Positions 1 to 9,542 of a stretch of 64,000 nt of DNA are shown piece by piece (the stretch's first letter is position 1; every line of letters starts with the position of its first letter). Both the position numbers and the translations under genes were made by a program. This DNA is from Prevotella sp. UBA1705 (GTDB lineage: Bacteria > Bacteroidota > Bacteroidia > Bacteroidales > Bacteroidaceae), in NCBI GenBank assembly GCA_002317385.1, contig DCJH01000026.1, positions 55,839 through 119,838 of the forward strand, read 5' to 3'. The notes under the pieces were generated by a model. It was not told where the DNA came from and made no database searches. It saw only the letters and a program-made list of their open reading frames with translations.

Positions 1-171
1 TTCTTCGAGGTCGAAAGCACTCTTGATGATGTCGGTGTATCGACGCATGTTGTCTTTCAGGTCAGCGTCTCTTTCTGCGGCTTCCCACATCCGAAACACA
101 TCGTTCTCTTGAATATCCCATACGTTACTCTTGGTCAACGTCTTAAGTGTAATCGCTTTTTTCTCTTTCAT
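1..171 (-). CDS. Hypothetical protein, N-terminal part only
   Basis: Only the first 57 codons are present; the frame is open to the left edge. The ATG at 171 begins MKEKKAITLKTLTK and the rest is charged and soluble-looking, with no signal peptide or membrane segment. A good Bacteroidetes-type promoter lies just upstream, which supports the start and the reading direction. I do not recognise the family from this fragment. It points away from the glycan genes on its right and is probably a separate transcription unit. Confidence 0.6.
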   Translation of the reverse strand, partial: MKEKKAITLKTLTKSNVWDIQENDVFRMWEAAERDADLKDNMRRYTDIIKSAFDLEE

Positions 172-191
172 CTTGGTACGTTTATTTGCTG

Positions 192-222
192 CAAAAGTAA
201 TTATAAATTCGTAATTCACAAA
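192..222 (-). promoter_or_regulatory. Promoter of the left-edge gene
   Basis: Read on the minus strand: TTTG (222-219), 19 nt, TACTTTTG (199-192). This matches the Bacteroidetes primary sigma pattern (-33 TTTG, -7 TAnnTTTG). The ATG at 171 follows 20 nt after the -7 box. Confidence 0.7.
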
Positions 223-332
223 CAAAACTCAATATTTTTTTGCCCAATCCGACTTTGCCTTCATATAGGCCGCAGAATGGGCAGGAGCGAGAGGGAAATG
301 AAGGAAAACGGAAGGCAAACGCCGCAGGGCGT

Positions 333-626
333 TCAAGTCCAGAACTTAGCGTCGCCGGTGGGAGTCATTTTCTTGCCACAACGTGGGCAAGAATGTCCGT
401 CCCATTCCTGGATGCGGTCGCTGCCGCATTGCAGGCAGAGCCGCCCTACAATGCTGTTGAACGACGGAGCCGAGTCGCCTATGACCCCGCCCACCACCAA
501 TGGCTCAATATTGTGGCAGTCGGGACAGCTTACCATCACGATGTGCTGGCCCATGAAGCCGCGTCCTTCGTAGATGTCGGCCTCATAGCCACATTGCTCA
601 CACCTATATTTATATACCTTGGCCAT
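333..626 (-). CDS. Small double zinc-ribbon protein
   Basis: The 97-residue protein has four CxxC pairs: C9-C12, C34-C37, C64-C67 and C80-C83. They would form two zinc ribbons, one in each half. The N-terminus MAKVYKYRCEQCGYEAD resembles rubredoxin-like or FmdB-like zinc ribbons. The start at 626 overlaps the end of the glycosyltransferase gene by 17 nt, so it is the last gene of the leftward glycan operon. A short hairpin (318-333) overlaps the stop codon and could be a weak terminator. No function can be assigned; a nucleic-acid-binding or metal-site role is a guess from the fold only. Confidence 0.75.
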   Translation of the reverse strand: MAKVYKYRCEQCGYEADIYEGRGFMGQHIVMVSCPDCHNIEPLVVGGVIGDSAPSFNSIVGRLCLQCGSDRIQEWDGHSCPRCGKKMTPTGDAKFWT

Positions 627-1719
627 GGCTCAAATAGAATGAAACATATCGCTTGGCCACCCTGCGGTAGTCGTGATAGCGGCGGATGTATTCCACGCTC
701 TGGCGTTTAAGGTCGGGAATCTGGGCCGGATGGAGCACCAGATCCTCCAACGCTTGGAACACGCTCTCATAGTTGGGCTGCACGTTGATGATAGGCCTGA
801 GCTGCTCTTCGCCCAGTATCTCGTAGTTCTCCGGCTCGCCACCGCCCACGCAGATAATGCCTCGGCTCATGGCCTCCAAGGCGTTCATAGAGGGCGTGTA
901 GCTATAGAGCTGGTCAAGAATGCAGTCGGAATCGTTCATCATCTGCACGTAGTCGTCGAACGGCACACCCTCGGCAATCCGCAGTTCGACCCGTTCCGGG
1001 TGCTTGGCCTGTACCGCCTGGGCGGCCGCCAACATGATGTCGGTACCTTTGTATTCACTTCGTCCTCGACTGATTCCCACGAAAATGCGCACCGGCCGAT
1101 GCGAGATGTCGGTCTCGATGGGCAGCAGAGTCTTGGGCCTGATGGGATAGGGGATGAACGAAGTCTTATCGGGGAACAGCGGATGATAGCATGCCCAATA
1201 TTCGTAGAGGCCGGCAATGATGCCGTCGCAATGGGTAGCCACCTGGCGGTTGAGCCGCTCCTTGGCGGTTCCGAGCCAGTCTTGCTGTTCCCTGAGGGCG
1301 TCGGCATTCTGTCGGAGCGTGCTGCCGATATTAAAATCGCTATATCGGAGTGGCATGCGCGTGGTGTTCTCGTGCACCCAATAATAGTCCATACCAAAGG
1401 CTCCAAGGAATATTTTGCGGTTGTTTCGGCGGAGCCAACGATACCAATAGGCGTTGCGCTCAGCCTTAAGTTCTACAAAAAGCGGATTGATGAGCTGCAC
1501 CACGTCGTAGCCTTTCAGCTTGGAGGCGTTGGCCCAGAGCCTGGCCATCAGACCGATGCCTCCCCATTTGCCTGGTTTGCGTGCCAGATCGATGTCGCGC
1601 GGATAGTTTTTCCAGAAGTCTCCGTTACTGGCTAATGTGACCTCGTGCCCGAGTTCGCGAAGTCCTTCGGCCAAGGTGGCGTGCACATTGCTATATTCTC
1701 CTAACAGCAGTATCTTCAT
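610..1719 (-). CDS. Glycosyltransferase, GT-B fold (GT4-like)
   Basis: The 369-residue soluble protein starts MKILLLGEYSNVHATLAEGL, the usual N-terminal Rossmann opening of GT-B enzymes. The C-terminal half has the GT4-type nucleotide-sugar region: RSEYKGTDIMLAAAQAV followed by SMNALEAMSRGIICVGGGEP, where the EAM glutamate and glycine-rich turn contact the donor in known members. It probably transfers a sugar from a nucleotide donor onto a growing surface glycan at the cytoplasmic face of the membrane; the donor and acceptor cannot be read. It follows two GT2 genes, separated by 87 nt, and overlaps the zinc-ribbon gene downstream. Confidence 0.85.
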   Translation of the reverse strand: MKILLLGEYSNVHATLAEGLRELGHEVTLASNGDFWKNYPRDIDLARKPGKWGGIGLMARLWANASKLKGYDVVQLINPLFVELKAERNAYWYRWLRRNNRKIFLGAFGMDYYWVHENTTRMPLRYSDFNIGSTLRQNADALREQQDWLGTAKERLNRQVATHCDGIIAGLYEYWACYHPLFPDKTSFIPYPIRPKTLLPIETDISHRPVRIFVGISRGRSEYKGTDIMLAAAQAVQAKHPERVELRIAEGVPFDDYVQMMNDSDCILDQLYSYTPSMNALEAMSRGIICVGGGEPENYEILGEEQLRPIINVQPNYESVFQALEDLVLHPAQIPDLKRQSVEYIRRYHDYRRVAKRYVSFYLSHGQGI

Positions 1720-1806
1720 GGGATGGATAAAAGAGGGGGTTCAATACATGGAGAAAAGTATTTCTCCCAAGGGTTTCAGGGAATGAGAGAGCATCGGGAA
1801 GCACGA

Positions 1807-2769
1807 TTACCTGACTGTAGAAAGCAGCAGTTGTCGGCCCAAGGCATTGCTCACCAACCAACGGAACGTGGTGTAGCGCTTGGTATAACGCTTGTCGGGC
1901 AGGGGATAGAGGCCGTGCTGCCTGAGCTGTTCGATGGCCTCGGAGAGCTGATGACGGCTGTGGGTGAGCTTGATAGTGTTGTAGAGATAGTCGGACGAGA
2001 GCTGGGCGATGCGGCGATTGAGTGCCACACGGTCGATCTCAGGTGCCGTTTCGGCCACCTCCTTCAGGTGAAGGATGATGCCCATCATATCTGTGAGCCG
2101 CTTGGCCGTGTGCCGTTTGTCGTGACTTTCCATGATGGAATCATGACGTTTGCGGTAGAAATAGGCTTCCGACTTGGTGGAATAGACGTGCTCTGCACGC
2201 AACATGAGCTGAGGAGTAAACTCTTCATCTTCATGGAGTATGCCCGGAGAGAAGCGCAACGACCCGAGAATGGCCCTGCGGAAGATATATCCGCAGGCCG
2301 ACGCCCGCAGGTTGTTCTGATGCATATAGGCCACGCCCGACACTGGACCATCAAACATCCACGGCACCTCTGGATGTGATTTCTGTGTTTCATAGAACAA
2401 GACGATGTCGGTTTCCTGGTATCTTGCAATGTCGAGGCAGTGCTCGTAAGGGGCCCGGATGATGTAATCGTCACCGTCTACAAACTGCACAAACCGTCCT
2501 GTGGCGCACCGAAGACCCATGTTGCGGGCCACAGAGAGTCCCTGATTGGCCTGCCTGATATAGATGATCTCGTCGCGAAGCTCCAGCAATTCGTTGAGCG
2601 GGGCCTCGTCCGAGCCATCGTCTACCACGATGATCTCACGTTCTTCCTTGGCCAACGACAGGGAGAGGATGCTGTCGAAACATTCTCTCAGCAGGTCCAC
2701 CTCTATATTATAGGTGGTCACAATGAAGCTGATTAGTGGCTGCGATGGAAGAGTTTGTGGAGTTGGCAT
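1807..2769 (-). CDS. Glycosyltransferase family 2
   Basis: The 320-residue protein has a GT-A domain in its first third: ISFIVTTYN (residues 13-21), the nucleotide-binding VVDDGSDE (48-55), GLSVARNMGL (77-86) and the metal-binding DGDD (98-101). The C-terminal part has no membrane helix. It should add a sugar to a lipid-linked glycan in the cytoplasm. The ATG at 2769 is the only start that keeps the first beta strand, and it makes the gene overlap the upstream GT2 gene by 37 nt, so translation is probably coupled. Substrate is unknown. Confidence 0.88.
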   Translation of the reverse strand: MPTPQTLPSQPLISFIVTTYNIEVDLLRECFDSILSLSLAKEEREIIVVDDGSDEAPLNELLELRDEIIYIRQANQGLSVARNMGLRCATGRFVQFVDGDDYIIRAPYEHCLDIARYQETDIVLFYETQKSHPEVPWMFDGPVSGVAYMHQNNLRASACGYIFRRAILGSLRFSPGILHEDEEFTPQLMLRAEHVYSTKSEAYFYRKRHDSIMESHDKRHTAKRLTDMMGIILHLKEVAETAPEIDRVALNRRIAQLSSDYLYNTIKLTHSRHQLSEAIEQLRQHGLYPLPDKRYTKRYTTFRWLVSNALGRQLLLSTVR

Positions 2770-3659
2770 AGGCGTTTGAGTCCTAAAATATGTAGGAGCT
2801 TCAGTTTGAAAGTGTTGCGATAGGGCAACATGGGGAAGTATTTCGAGATGCGTCCACCTGCCCGATAGGCATCCAACTGGATGTTGAGCACCTGCGCATA
2901 GTAGGCCGGCATATAGGCCTCCAAGTCGTTGCGGCGACGCCTTCTCCTAAAGTTGTCCTTGATTTGCTTAAGCATTCGGGTGTGGGTCTCCAGGAGATTG
3001 GTCAGGTCTTTGGCCGTAGCGTTCTCGGTGATACCCTTGCTATTGTAGCAATAATAGTAGAGACCTACATCGGTTGTGGCAATGGTTCGGCACTTGCGCA
3101 GCAGCTGCGGCAGTACGGCGGCATCCTCGAAGTTGCGTCGTTCGGGGTAGCGTACATTCTGAAACACCTCTCGCCGGTATATCTTGTTCCACGCATAGGT
3201 GTGGCTGTAGGCCTTGCCCTGCAGCCAATAGGCCAGCGGATCGGTATATTCGCGCTTGGGGAATTGGAGCAAATGAATCTTCTTGGAGCCGTAATGCTCA
3301 TATACAGGGTATTCCAGCAGGTCGTAATCGGGGTGTGTGGAGAGTATCTCAAACAGGTCTTTGAAGGTGTCGTCGCCAATGTAATCGTCGCTATCGACAA
3401 AGGTGATATACTGTCCGCGGGCCTTCTCTATGCCGACATTGCGTGCCACGCTGAGCCCACCGTTGCGCTTGAGATGTACCACCTGAAATCTGTGGTCGCG
3501 CTTCACGTAACGGTCGCAGATAGCCGAACTGCCATCTTTGGATGCGTCGTCTACGAGGATGGCCTGCCAATCGCGGAACGACTGGCTGCTGATGCTGTCG
3601 AGACAACGTGGCAATGAGTCTGCCACTTGGTATACGGGGATGACGATACTTAATTTCAT
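2733..3659 (-). CDS. Glycosyltransferase family 2
   Basis: The protein has 308 residues counted from the ATG at 3659. I chose this start because MKLSIVIPVYQ is the normal GT2 N-terminus; an upstream in-frame ATG would add nine non-conserved residues. Motifs are VDDASKDGS (36-44), GGLSVARNVGI (67-77) and DSDD (89-92). It is the first gene of the leftward glycan unit and is divergent from the flippase gene, with 43 nt between the two starts. TATCTTTG, a good -7 box, lies only 4 nt before the ATG with no -33 match, so it may be fortuitous or give a nearly leaderless mRNA. Confidence 0.88.
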   Translation of the reverse strand: MKLSIVIPVYQVADSLPRCLDSISSQSFRDWQAILVDDASKDGSSAICDRYVKRDHRFQVVHLKRNGGLSVARNVGIEKARGQYITFVDSDDYIGDDTFKDLFEILSTHPDYDLLEYPVYEHYGSKKIHLLQFPKREYTDPLAYWLQGKAYSHTYAWNKIYRREVFQNVRYPERRNFEDAAVLPQLLRKCRTIATTDVGLYYYCYNSKGITENATAKDLTNLLETHTRMLKQIKDNFRRRRRRNDLEAYMPAYYAQVLNIQLDAYRAGGRISKYFPMLPYRNTFKLKLLHILGLKRLCQLHKLFHRSH

Positions 3660-3702
3660 ACTGCAAAGATAATAAATGTTTTGCATTTACGTTAACATTG
3701 AG

Positions 3703-5205
3703 ATGGAAAAACAAGAAAAGGACGACTCCTATTCTCACATACTGAAATATACGGGGCTTTTCGGCGGCGTTCAAGGGCTGAATATACTTGTAGGGATTGT
3801 GCGCAACAAGTTGGTTGCCATGATTCTGGGCCCTGACGGCATGGGATTGGTATCGCTCTTCAACTCTACCATCAAGCTTGTTTCCGACTCAACCAACCTC
3901 GGTTTGTCCATGAGTGCGGTGAGAAACGTATCGGAAACACTCGATTCCGGCGACCCTGAAAAGGTGAAAGGCGCCGTGAGGCTCATCCGTTCGTGGAGCC
4001 TCATCACCGCCATCATGGGCATGTTGCTATGCGCCCTGCTCAGTCCGCTACTGAGCGACTGGACCTTTGCCTGGGGAAACCACACGCTTCACTTCATTCT
4101 TCTATCGCCCGTGGTGGCCCTACTGGCCATCACTGGGGGCGAGACGGCTATCCTGAAAGGTGCCCGACAGTTGCGCGGACTGGCCATTATCAGTCTCTAC
4201 AACGTACTGCTGGCGCTGATAACCTCCGTTCCTCTCTACCATTTCTTCGGGCAGTCGGGCATCGTTCCGTCGCTGTTTCTGGCCGGACTGGCCCAATGTC
4301 TCACCACCATCTACTATTCGTTCAGACTCTATCGGCCCACGTTCTCGTTCTCCCGAGAGTCTATCCGGCAGGGCAAGGGCATGGTGAGGCTCGGCATAGC
4401 CTTCGTGCTGGCGGGCATATTGGGCAGCGGAGCCGAATTCGTGCTGCGCTCCTACCTCAACAATACGGGCCAGCTCTACACCGTAGGACTCTATAACGCC
4501 GGCTACGTGATGACCATGACCTACGCCGGAATGGTGTTCTCGGCCATGGAGACCGACTATTTTCCGCGACTCTCGGCCATGCCCTCGCTGGGCGAGAGGT
4601 TCAACGAGGTGGTGAATCACCAGATAGAAGTGTCGCTTCTCCTGGTGTCGCCCATGCTCGCTCTCTTCATGGTGGCCCAGCCCATCCTGCTTCCGCTGCT
4701 CTACAGCGGCAAGTTTATGCCGGTGCTGGACATGATGAAGATTGCCGTGCTGGCCATGTATTTCCGTGCGCTCACACTCCCGGTGGAGTATATTGCCTTA
4801 TCGAGGGGCGACTCCCACGGCTATCTTCTCTTAGAGGCCATCTACGATCTGAGCTTCGTGCTGATGGTTATCCTGGGCTATCACTACCTTGGACTGGTGG
4901 GCACAGGTGCCGGACTGGCGCTGGCCGGACTGGTCAACGTCTTTGTGGTACTGGTCTATGCCCATCGAAAATACGGCTACAACGTCGCCTCATCGGTCAA
5001 GCTCTACACGCTGATACAACTTCCGCTGGGCATCGCGGCCTGCATCACGACTTATCTGCTGGACGGAATATTCTATTGGGTTGTAGGCCTTCTGCTGGCG
5101 ATGGTGTCGCTGACAATCTCTGTCCAGATACTCCACACCAAGACAAATCTATGGAATGCGCTGGTGGGAAAGGTGAAACGACGTCTCAAAAGACTGCAAG
5201 GATAG
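3703..5205 (+). CDS. Wzx-type O-antigen/polysaccharide flippase
   Basis: The protein has 500 residues from the ATG at 3703 (MEKQEKDDSYSHILKY). It is highly hydrophobic, with about 12-14 membrane helices across its length, and its N-terminus GLFGGVQGLNILVGIVRNKL is typical of the PST/MOP flippase superfamily. Such proteins move lipid-linked oligosaccharide units from the inner to the outer leaflet of the cytoplasmic membrane. An upstream in-frame ATG at 3676 gives nine extra polar residues and is less likely. The downstream GT2 gene starts 7 nt after its stop, so the two form one operon. The exact glycan is unknown. Confidence 0.88.
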   Translation: MEKQEKDDSYSHILKYTGLFGGVQGLNILVGIVRNKLVAMILGPDGMGLVSLFNSTIKLVSDSTNLGLSMSAVRNVSETLDSGDPEKVKGAVRLIRSWSLITAIMGMLLCALLSPLLSDWTFAWGNHTLHFILLSPVVALLAITGGETAILKGARQLRGLAIISLYNVLLALITSVPLYHFFGQSGIVPSLFLAGLAQCLTTIYYSFRLYRPTFSFSRESIRQGKGMVRLGIAFVLAGILGSGAEFVLRSYLNNTGQLYTVGLYNAGYVMTMTYAGMVFSAMETDYFPRLSAMPSLGERFNEVVNHQIEVSLLLVSPMLALFMVAQPILLPLLYSGKFMPVLDMMKIAVLAMYFRALTLPVEYIALSRGDSHGYLLLEAIYDLSFVLMVILGYHYLGLVGTGAGLALAGLVNVFVVLVYAHRKYGYNVASSVKLYTLIQLPLGIAACITTYLLDGIFYWVVGLLLAMVSLTISVQILHTKTNLWNALVGKVKRRLKRLQG

Positions 5206-5212
5206 GTAGGAT

Positions 5213-6199
5213 ATGGCAGCATGCGAGGTAACCATACTTGTTGCAGTGTATAACACGGAGCAGTATCTGCACCAGTGCTTAGACTCATTGTTGGCCCAGA
5301 CATTGGCCGATATACAGATTGTTTGTATCGACGATGCCTCGACCGACGGCTCTGCGGCCATCCTCCAAGAGTTTACAAGCAAGGACGATAGGGTGGAAGT
5401 GTTGACGCTCGAGACCAACCACGGGCAGGCCTACGCCCGCAACCAGGGACTGCGAAGGGCTCGAGGACGCTACATCTGCTTCCTCGACAGCGACGACTGG
5501 ATGGCCCACGACTGCCTGCAGGAGGCCGTCGACACCTTCAAAAATCATCCCAAGACAGGATGTGTGCTGTTTCATACCATTTATTTCGATACGCCATCAC
5601 GGCAGCATGAGTACCCAATGCATCCCTTCGAACAGCTGAGCGGGAAGGAGGCTTTCGTGCTCTCGCTGACGTGGAAGATACACGGCGTGTATATGGTGAG
5701 GGCCGACATCCACCGCCAATACCCCTACGACGAGAGCGCACACTCATTTAGCGACGACAACACCACACGCCTGCACTATCTCTACTCCGAGGAGGTGAGG
5801 CAGTGTAGGGGCACCTATTATTACAGGCAGCACGCCGAGTCGGTTTCCCATCGGTTCGACTTGAGACGATTCGACTATCTCATTGCCAACAGAAGCATGC
5901 AACAAACACTTCATCATATCGGAGCATCTCATGATATATTAGCACTTTATGAGAATCATAGATGGTTGAATCTGATAGACCATTACATGCTTTTCTACCG
6001 TCATCGGGCATCGATGCACCCCGCCGATGCTGCCCGGGCGCTGCACCTCCTGCGCGAGGCGTGGACCTCGATAGACACGAGTCTGCTCACAGCCAAGAAC
6101 CGGTTGAAATTCGGCTACGCCCCCCTGCAAGGCTCATGGTTCCTCTTCCGACTTCAGGAAGAGACCTATTTCACCCTGCGCCGATGGCTCGGGAGATAG
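5213..6199 (+). CDS. Glycosyltransferase family 2
   Basis: The 328-residue protein has an N-terminal GT-A domain: VTILVAVYNTEQYL (6-19), CIDDASTDGS (38-47), GQAYARNQGL (71-80) and metal-binding DSDD (92-95). The C-terminal two thirds are soluble and lineage-specific. It is co-transcribed with the flippase gene (7-nt gap) and presumably builds the same lipid-linked oligosaccharide as the three leftward glycosyltransferases. No polymerase or initiating phosphosugar transferase gene is present nearby, so this is only part of a pathway. Confidence 0.88.
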   Translation: MAACEVTILVAVYNTEQYLHQCLDSLLAQTLADIQIVCIDDASTDGSAAILQEFTSKDDRVEVLTLETNHGQAYARNQGLRRARGRYICFLDSDDWMAHDCLQEAVDTFKNHPKTGCVLFHTIYFDTPSRQHEYPMHPFEQLSGKEAFVLSLTWKIHGVYMVRADIHRQYPYDESAHSFSDDNTTRLHYLYSEEVRQCRGTYYYRQHAESVSHRFDLRRFDYLIANRSMQQTLHHIGASHDILALYENHRWLNLIDHYMLFYRHRASMHPADAARALHLLREAWTSIDTSLLTAKNRLKFGYAPLQGSWFLFRLQEETYFTLRRWLGR

Positions 6200-6349
6200 T
6201 CAGCCGGTGCATATTCTGTTAGGATTATTCCGAAAATTCCGTGTCGGAAAAATCTTCCAAATAGAAATTTACAGCCTCTTTTTTCCTGCTCAAACCCCTG
6301 ATTTTTACCCCAAATCAGCCTCTCGAGAGCACTTTCAGGCCCCTTTTCG

Positions 6350-6437
6350 CTGTATAAAAGGCCGAAATCGTCATGAGAAAAGGCCGCTGTGGTTTGGCGA
6401 TTAGATACTTATCGCGTCGCGATGAGGTAGAGATCGC
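6350..6437 (-). repeat. 22-bp-period dyad array A (4 units)
   Basis: Read on the minus strand, units start at 6437, 6415, 6393 and 6371, exactly 22 nt apart. Unit 1 begins GCGATCTCTACCTCATCG and unit 2 GCGATAAGTATCTAATCG. Units 3 and 4 are more decayed but keep the CCTTTT block in register. Units 1 and 2 each match units 1 and 2 of array C (27270-27313) at 18 of 22 positions, in the same order. Confidence 0.75.
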
Positions 6438-6609
6438 AAGGCCATTTTTGTCAGATAATCACAACATCTTATCCTTCAACAACTTACAAACACGCTTATT
6501 TTTCGCATATTTCCAGCCAAACGATTTCTGTTTTGAAATACTGCCCTTGTTTGAGGGGGTAGTTTCAACTATTTTCATCGGTATTTATGACTGAAATTGC
6601 TGGTCGCAG

Positions 6610-6639
6610 CAAAGGTAGGAGCAGCACGAGTAGGGCAAA
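6610..6639 (-). promoter_or_regulatory. Promoter-like motif without a gene
   Basis: On the minus strand TTTG (6639-6636), 18 nt, TACCTTTG (6617-6610). It points toward array A and the 3' end of the convergent GT2 gene. No coding frame follows. The spacing is one or two nt shorter than usual. Confidence 0.4.
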
Positions 6640-6715
6640 AGAAGAGGGTGGGGCGCCGAGGGCCGCAGCATGAGATGATTTTAGCGCTGAGGCCGTTTAT
6701 TTTCGTTTTGAAAGT

Positions 6716-6746
6716 TTTGTGGTGTCGAAAAATCTTCGTAATTTTA
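6716..6746 (+). promoter_or_regulatory. Candidate gyrA promoter
   Basis: TTTG at 6716-6719, 19 nt, TAATTTTA at 6739-6746 (one mismatch to TAnnTTTG). The gyrA ATG lies 83 nt downstream. Confidence 0.5.
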
Positions 6747-6829
6747 CAACTTGAAACGAAGGTAAAAATGGCTTAGAACGCAAAAGAATGCCTTTAAAAC
6801 GAATTTTTAGTAAAAAACTTAAATAATAA

Positions 6830-9469
6830 ATGGACGAAAATCAGACAATTGATCAGGACAGAATCATGAAGATCAACATCGAAGAGGAGATGAAGACCTC
6901 TTACATCGACTATTCTATGTCGGTGATTGTTGCTCGTGCCCTGCCTGATGTGAGAGATGGATTCAAGCCTGTGCACCGCCGTATTCTCTACGGAATGCTC
7001 GGACTTGGCAACACCAGTGACAAACCGTATAAGAAGTGTGCGCGTGTCGTTGGTGATGTGTTGGGTAAGTACCATCCTCATGGTGACAGTTCGGTGTATG
7101 GCGCCTTGGTGCGCATGGGCCAGGACTGGAATATGCGTTATAAGCTTGTAGACGGTCAGGGAAACTTCGGTAGCGTGGACGGCGACTCGCCGGCAGCCAT
7201 GCGATATACTGAGTGCCGCCTGTCGAAGATGGGCGAGCATGTGATGGACGATATCGACAAGGATACCGTAGACATGGTGAACAACTTCGACGACACGTTG
7301 AAAGAGCCGTCGGTGATGCCGACCAAGATACCCAATCTATTGGTGAACGGTGGCAATGGTATTGCCGTGGGTATGGCTACCAACATCCCGACTCATAACA
7401 TCAACGAGGTGATCGACGGTTGCTGTGCCTATATAGACAACCCCGACATCGACACCGAAGGACTGATGCAGTATATCCCTGCACCCGATTTCCCCACCGG
7501 AGCCTACATCTACGGCATGCAAGGTGTGCGCGACGCCTATGAGACCGGACGCGGGCGCGTGGTGATGCGCGCCAAGGCCGAGATAGAAAGTGATGAGAGT
7601 CACGACAAGATTGTGGTGACCGAGATTCCCTATGGCGTGAACAAGCAGCAGCTCATTGAGTATATCGCCGAACTGGTGAAGGAGGGAAAGCTCGAGGGAA
7701 TCTCCAATGTGAACGACGAGACAGGCCGTCAGGGCATGCGCATCGTGGTCGATGTGAAGCGGGATGCCAATGCTAAGGTTATCCTGAACAAGCTCTTCAA
7801 GATGACCGCCCTACAGAGTTCATTCTCAGTGAACTGCATTGCCTTGGTGCCTAACAAAAACGACCATTCGCTCCTGCGCCCCAAACAGCTTTCGCTGAAG
7901 GAGTGCATCGGCTATTTTATCGAGCATCGTCATGAGGTGACCATCCGTCGCACGCAGTTCGATTTGCAGAAAGCCAAGGAGCGTGCACACATCCTGGAGG
8001 GTCTGATCATTGCCTGCGACAATATCGACGAGGTGGTGCACATCATCCGTGGAAGCAAGACTCCCGCCGACGCCCAGACCAATCTGGAGAAGCGTTTCGA
8101 GCTCGACAGCCTCCAGTCGAAGGCTATTGTCGACATGCGTCTGGCCCAATTGACCGGCCTGCGCATGGACCAGCTGCATGCAGATTATGAAGAACTGATG
8201 AAGACCATCGAGTATTTGCAGTCGATTCTCGACGATCCCGAGAAGTGTAAGGAGGTGATGAAGGCCGAGTTGCAGGAGGTGAAGGAGAAATATGGCGATG
8301 AGCGTCGCACCAAGATCATCCTTGATGAGCACGAGTTCAATGCCGAGGACTTCTATCCCAACGACCCGGTGGTGATCACCGTGAGCCATCTCGGCTACAT
8401 CAAGCGCACCCCGCTGAGCGACTTCCGCGAGCAGGCTCGTGGCGGAGTGGGCTCTAAGGGAGCACAGACACGCGATAAAGACTTCACCGAATATATCTAT
8501 CCGGCCACCATGCACCAGACGATGCTCTTCTTCTCTAAGAAGGGACGCTGCTACTGGCTGCACTGCTACGACATTCCCGAGGGCGACAAGACCTCCAAGG
8601 GTCGTGCCATCCAGAACCTGCTGAACATCGATCCAGACGACTCTGTGAACGCATTCCTGCGTCTGCGTGGCCGTGGCCTGCAGGACGAAGAGTTCGTCAG
8701 AAGCCACTATGTAGTATTTGCCACCAAGAACGGAACGGTGAAGAAGACTTCGTTGGAGGAGTATTCTCGTCCGCGAGCCAATGGTGTGATTGCCATAAAC
8801 ATAGTGGATGGCGACGAGGTTGTAGACGTTAGGCTCACCAATGGCACTAACGAGCTCATCATGGCCGACCGCAACGGTAGGGCCGTGCGCTTCGACGAGA
8901 CGACCATCCGCACCATGGGTCGTGCCGCTACGGGTGTGCGTGGTATGCGAATCGATGGCGACGACGATGCCGTGGTAGGCATGGTTGTGGTGAACGAGGC
9001 CGATAAGGAGAGCGTGATGGTAGTCAGCGAGAATGGCTATGGCAAGCGCTCCGAGGTGGAAGACTACCGCAAGACCAACCGTGGAGGTAAAGGTGTGAAG
9101 ACCATGGCCATCACGGAGAAGACCGGCCGCCTGGTTGCCATCAAGAGTGTAACCGATGACAACGACCTCATGATCATCAATAAGAGTGGCATCGTGATAC
9201 GTCTTGCCCTGTCGGAGGTACGCATCATGGGTCGCGCCACGCAGGGAGTGCGTCTCATCAACCTGGAGAAGAAAAACGATATCATAGCCAGCGTTTGCAA
9301 GGTGATGACGTCGGATTTGGAAGCTTCGGTAGAGGAGGAGAGCCGTCAGCAGATGGCAGACAACAACGAACAGTTCGCACAGTCTACCAATGCCGGCGAG
9401 GAGTCTGATGCTGCAGATTCTTCCGACACTTCCAACAATATTGATGAAATAATTGATTTCGAGAAGTAA
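6830..9469 (+). CDS. gyrA: DNA gyrase subunit A
   Basis: The 879-residue protein is the breakage-reunion subunit of gyrase, which introduces negative supercoils with GyrB. The N-terminal winged-helix and tower domain contains the catalytic tyrosine in AAMRYTE (Y126). The quinolone-resistance region reads [10 protein letters not shown] (82-91): the Ser83 equivalent is Ser87, and the Asp87 equivalent is Gly91. The C-terminal beta-pinwheel contains the GyrA-box as NRGGKG. The last 40 residues are acidic and Ser/Asn-rich (DEIIDFEK end), as in other Bacteroidetes. Length is normal. It is followed by a stem-loop and then by genes for secreted repeat proteins that have no evident link to supercoiling. 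Confidence 0.98.
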   Translation: MDENQTIDQDRIMKINIEEEMKTSYIDYSMSVIVARALPDVRDGFKPVHRRILYGMLGLGNTSDKPYKKCARVVGDVLGKYHPHGDSSVYGALVRMGQDWNMRYKLVDGQGNFGSVDGDSPAAMRYTECRLSKMGEHVMDDIDKDTVDMVNNFDDTLKEPSVMPTKIPNLLVNGGNGIAVGMATNIPTHNINEVIDGCCAYIDNPDIDTEGLMQYIPAPDFPTGAYIYGMQGVRDAYETGRGRVVMRAKAEIESDESHDKIVVTEIPYGVNKQQLIEYIAELVKEGKLEGISNVNDETGRQGMRIVVDVKRDANAKVILNKLFKMTALQSSFSVNCIALVPNKNDHSLLRPKQLSLKECIGYFIEHRHEVTIRRTQFDLQKAKERAHILEGLIIACDNIDEVVHIIRGSKTPADAQTNLEKRFELDSLQSKAIVDMRLAQLTGLRMDQLHADYEELMKTIEYLQSILDDPEKCKEVMKAELQEVKEKYGDERRTKIILDEHEFNAEDFYPNDPVVITVSHLGYIKRTPLSDFREQARGGVGSKGAQTRDKDFTEYIYPATMHQTMLFFSKKGRCYWLHCYDIPEGDKTSKGRAIQNLLNIDPDDSVNAFLRLRGRGLQDEEFVRSHYVVFATKNGTVKKTSLEEYSRPRANGVIAINIVDGDEVVDVRLTNGTNELIMADRNGRAVRFDETTIRTMGRAATGVRGMRIDGDDDAVVGMVVVNEADKESVMVVSENGYGKRSEVEDYRKTNRGGKGVKTMAITEKTGRLVAIKSVTDDNDLMIINKSGIVIRLALSEVRIMGRATQGVRLINLEKKNDIIASVCKVMTSDLEASVEEESRQQMADNNEQFAQSTNAGEESDAADSSDTSNNIDEIIDFEK

Positions 9470-9476
9470 CAATCTG

Positions 9477-9504
9477 CTCCTGTTGCTCGTCTGAGCAACA
9501 GGAG
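9477..9504 (+). terminator. Stem-loop after gyrA
   Basis: A perfect 12-bp stem CTCCTGTTGCTC/GAGCAACAGGAG with a GTCT loop starts 8 nt after the gyrA stop. No U-tract follows, so it may be a partial terminator or an mRNA-stabilising hairpin rather than a full stop. Confidence 0.5.
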
Positions 9505-9542
9505 TCATAAAAAGTAATCATAAACATTTAAACTAATAGATT

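Larger units (their letters stand above)
6200..6829. other. Intergenic region, GT2 to gyrA
   Basis: No credible coding frame is present. The region holds a 22-bp-period repeat array (6350-6437), a promoter-like motif pointing left (6610-6639) that serves no visible gene, and a probable gyrA promoter (6716-6746). A short stem TTCCGA/TCGGAA follows the GT2 stop but has no U-tract. Confidence 0.6.

Noticed and set aside
241..285. Inverted repeat TGCCCAATC/GAATGGGCA as a terminator
   Set aside because: The T-run lies on the wrong side of the stem for either strand, and the loop is long.
673..1635. 320-codon plus-strand frame across the GT4 gene
   Set aside because: Opposite a gene with clear GT-B motifs; the translation has no family features.
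7826..9508. 560-codon open frame on the minus strand opposite gyrA
   Set aside because: It is the antisense shadow of gyrA: low-complexity His/Leu/Val-rich translation with no domain, while gyrA is complete on the plus strand.
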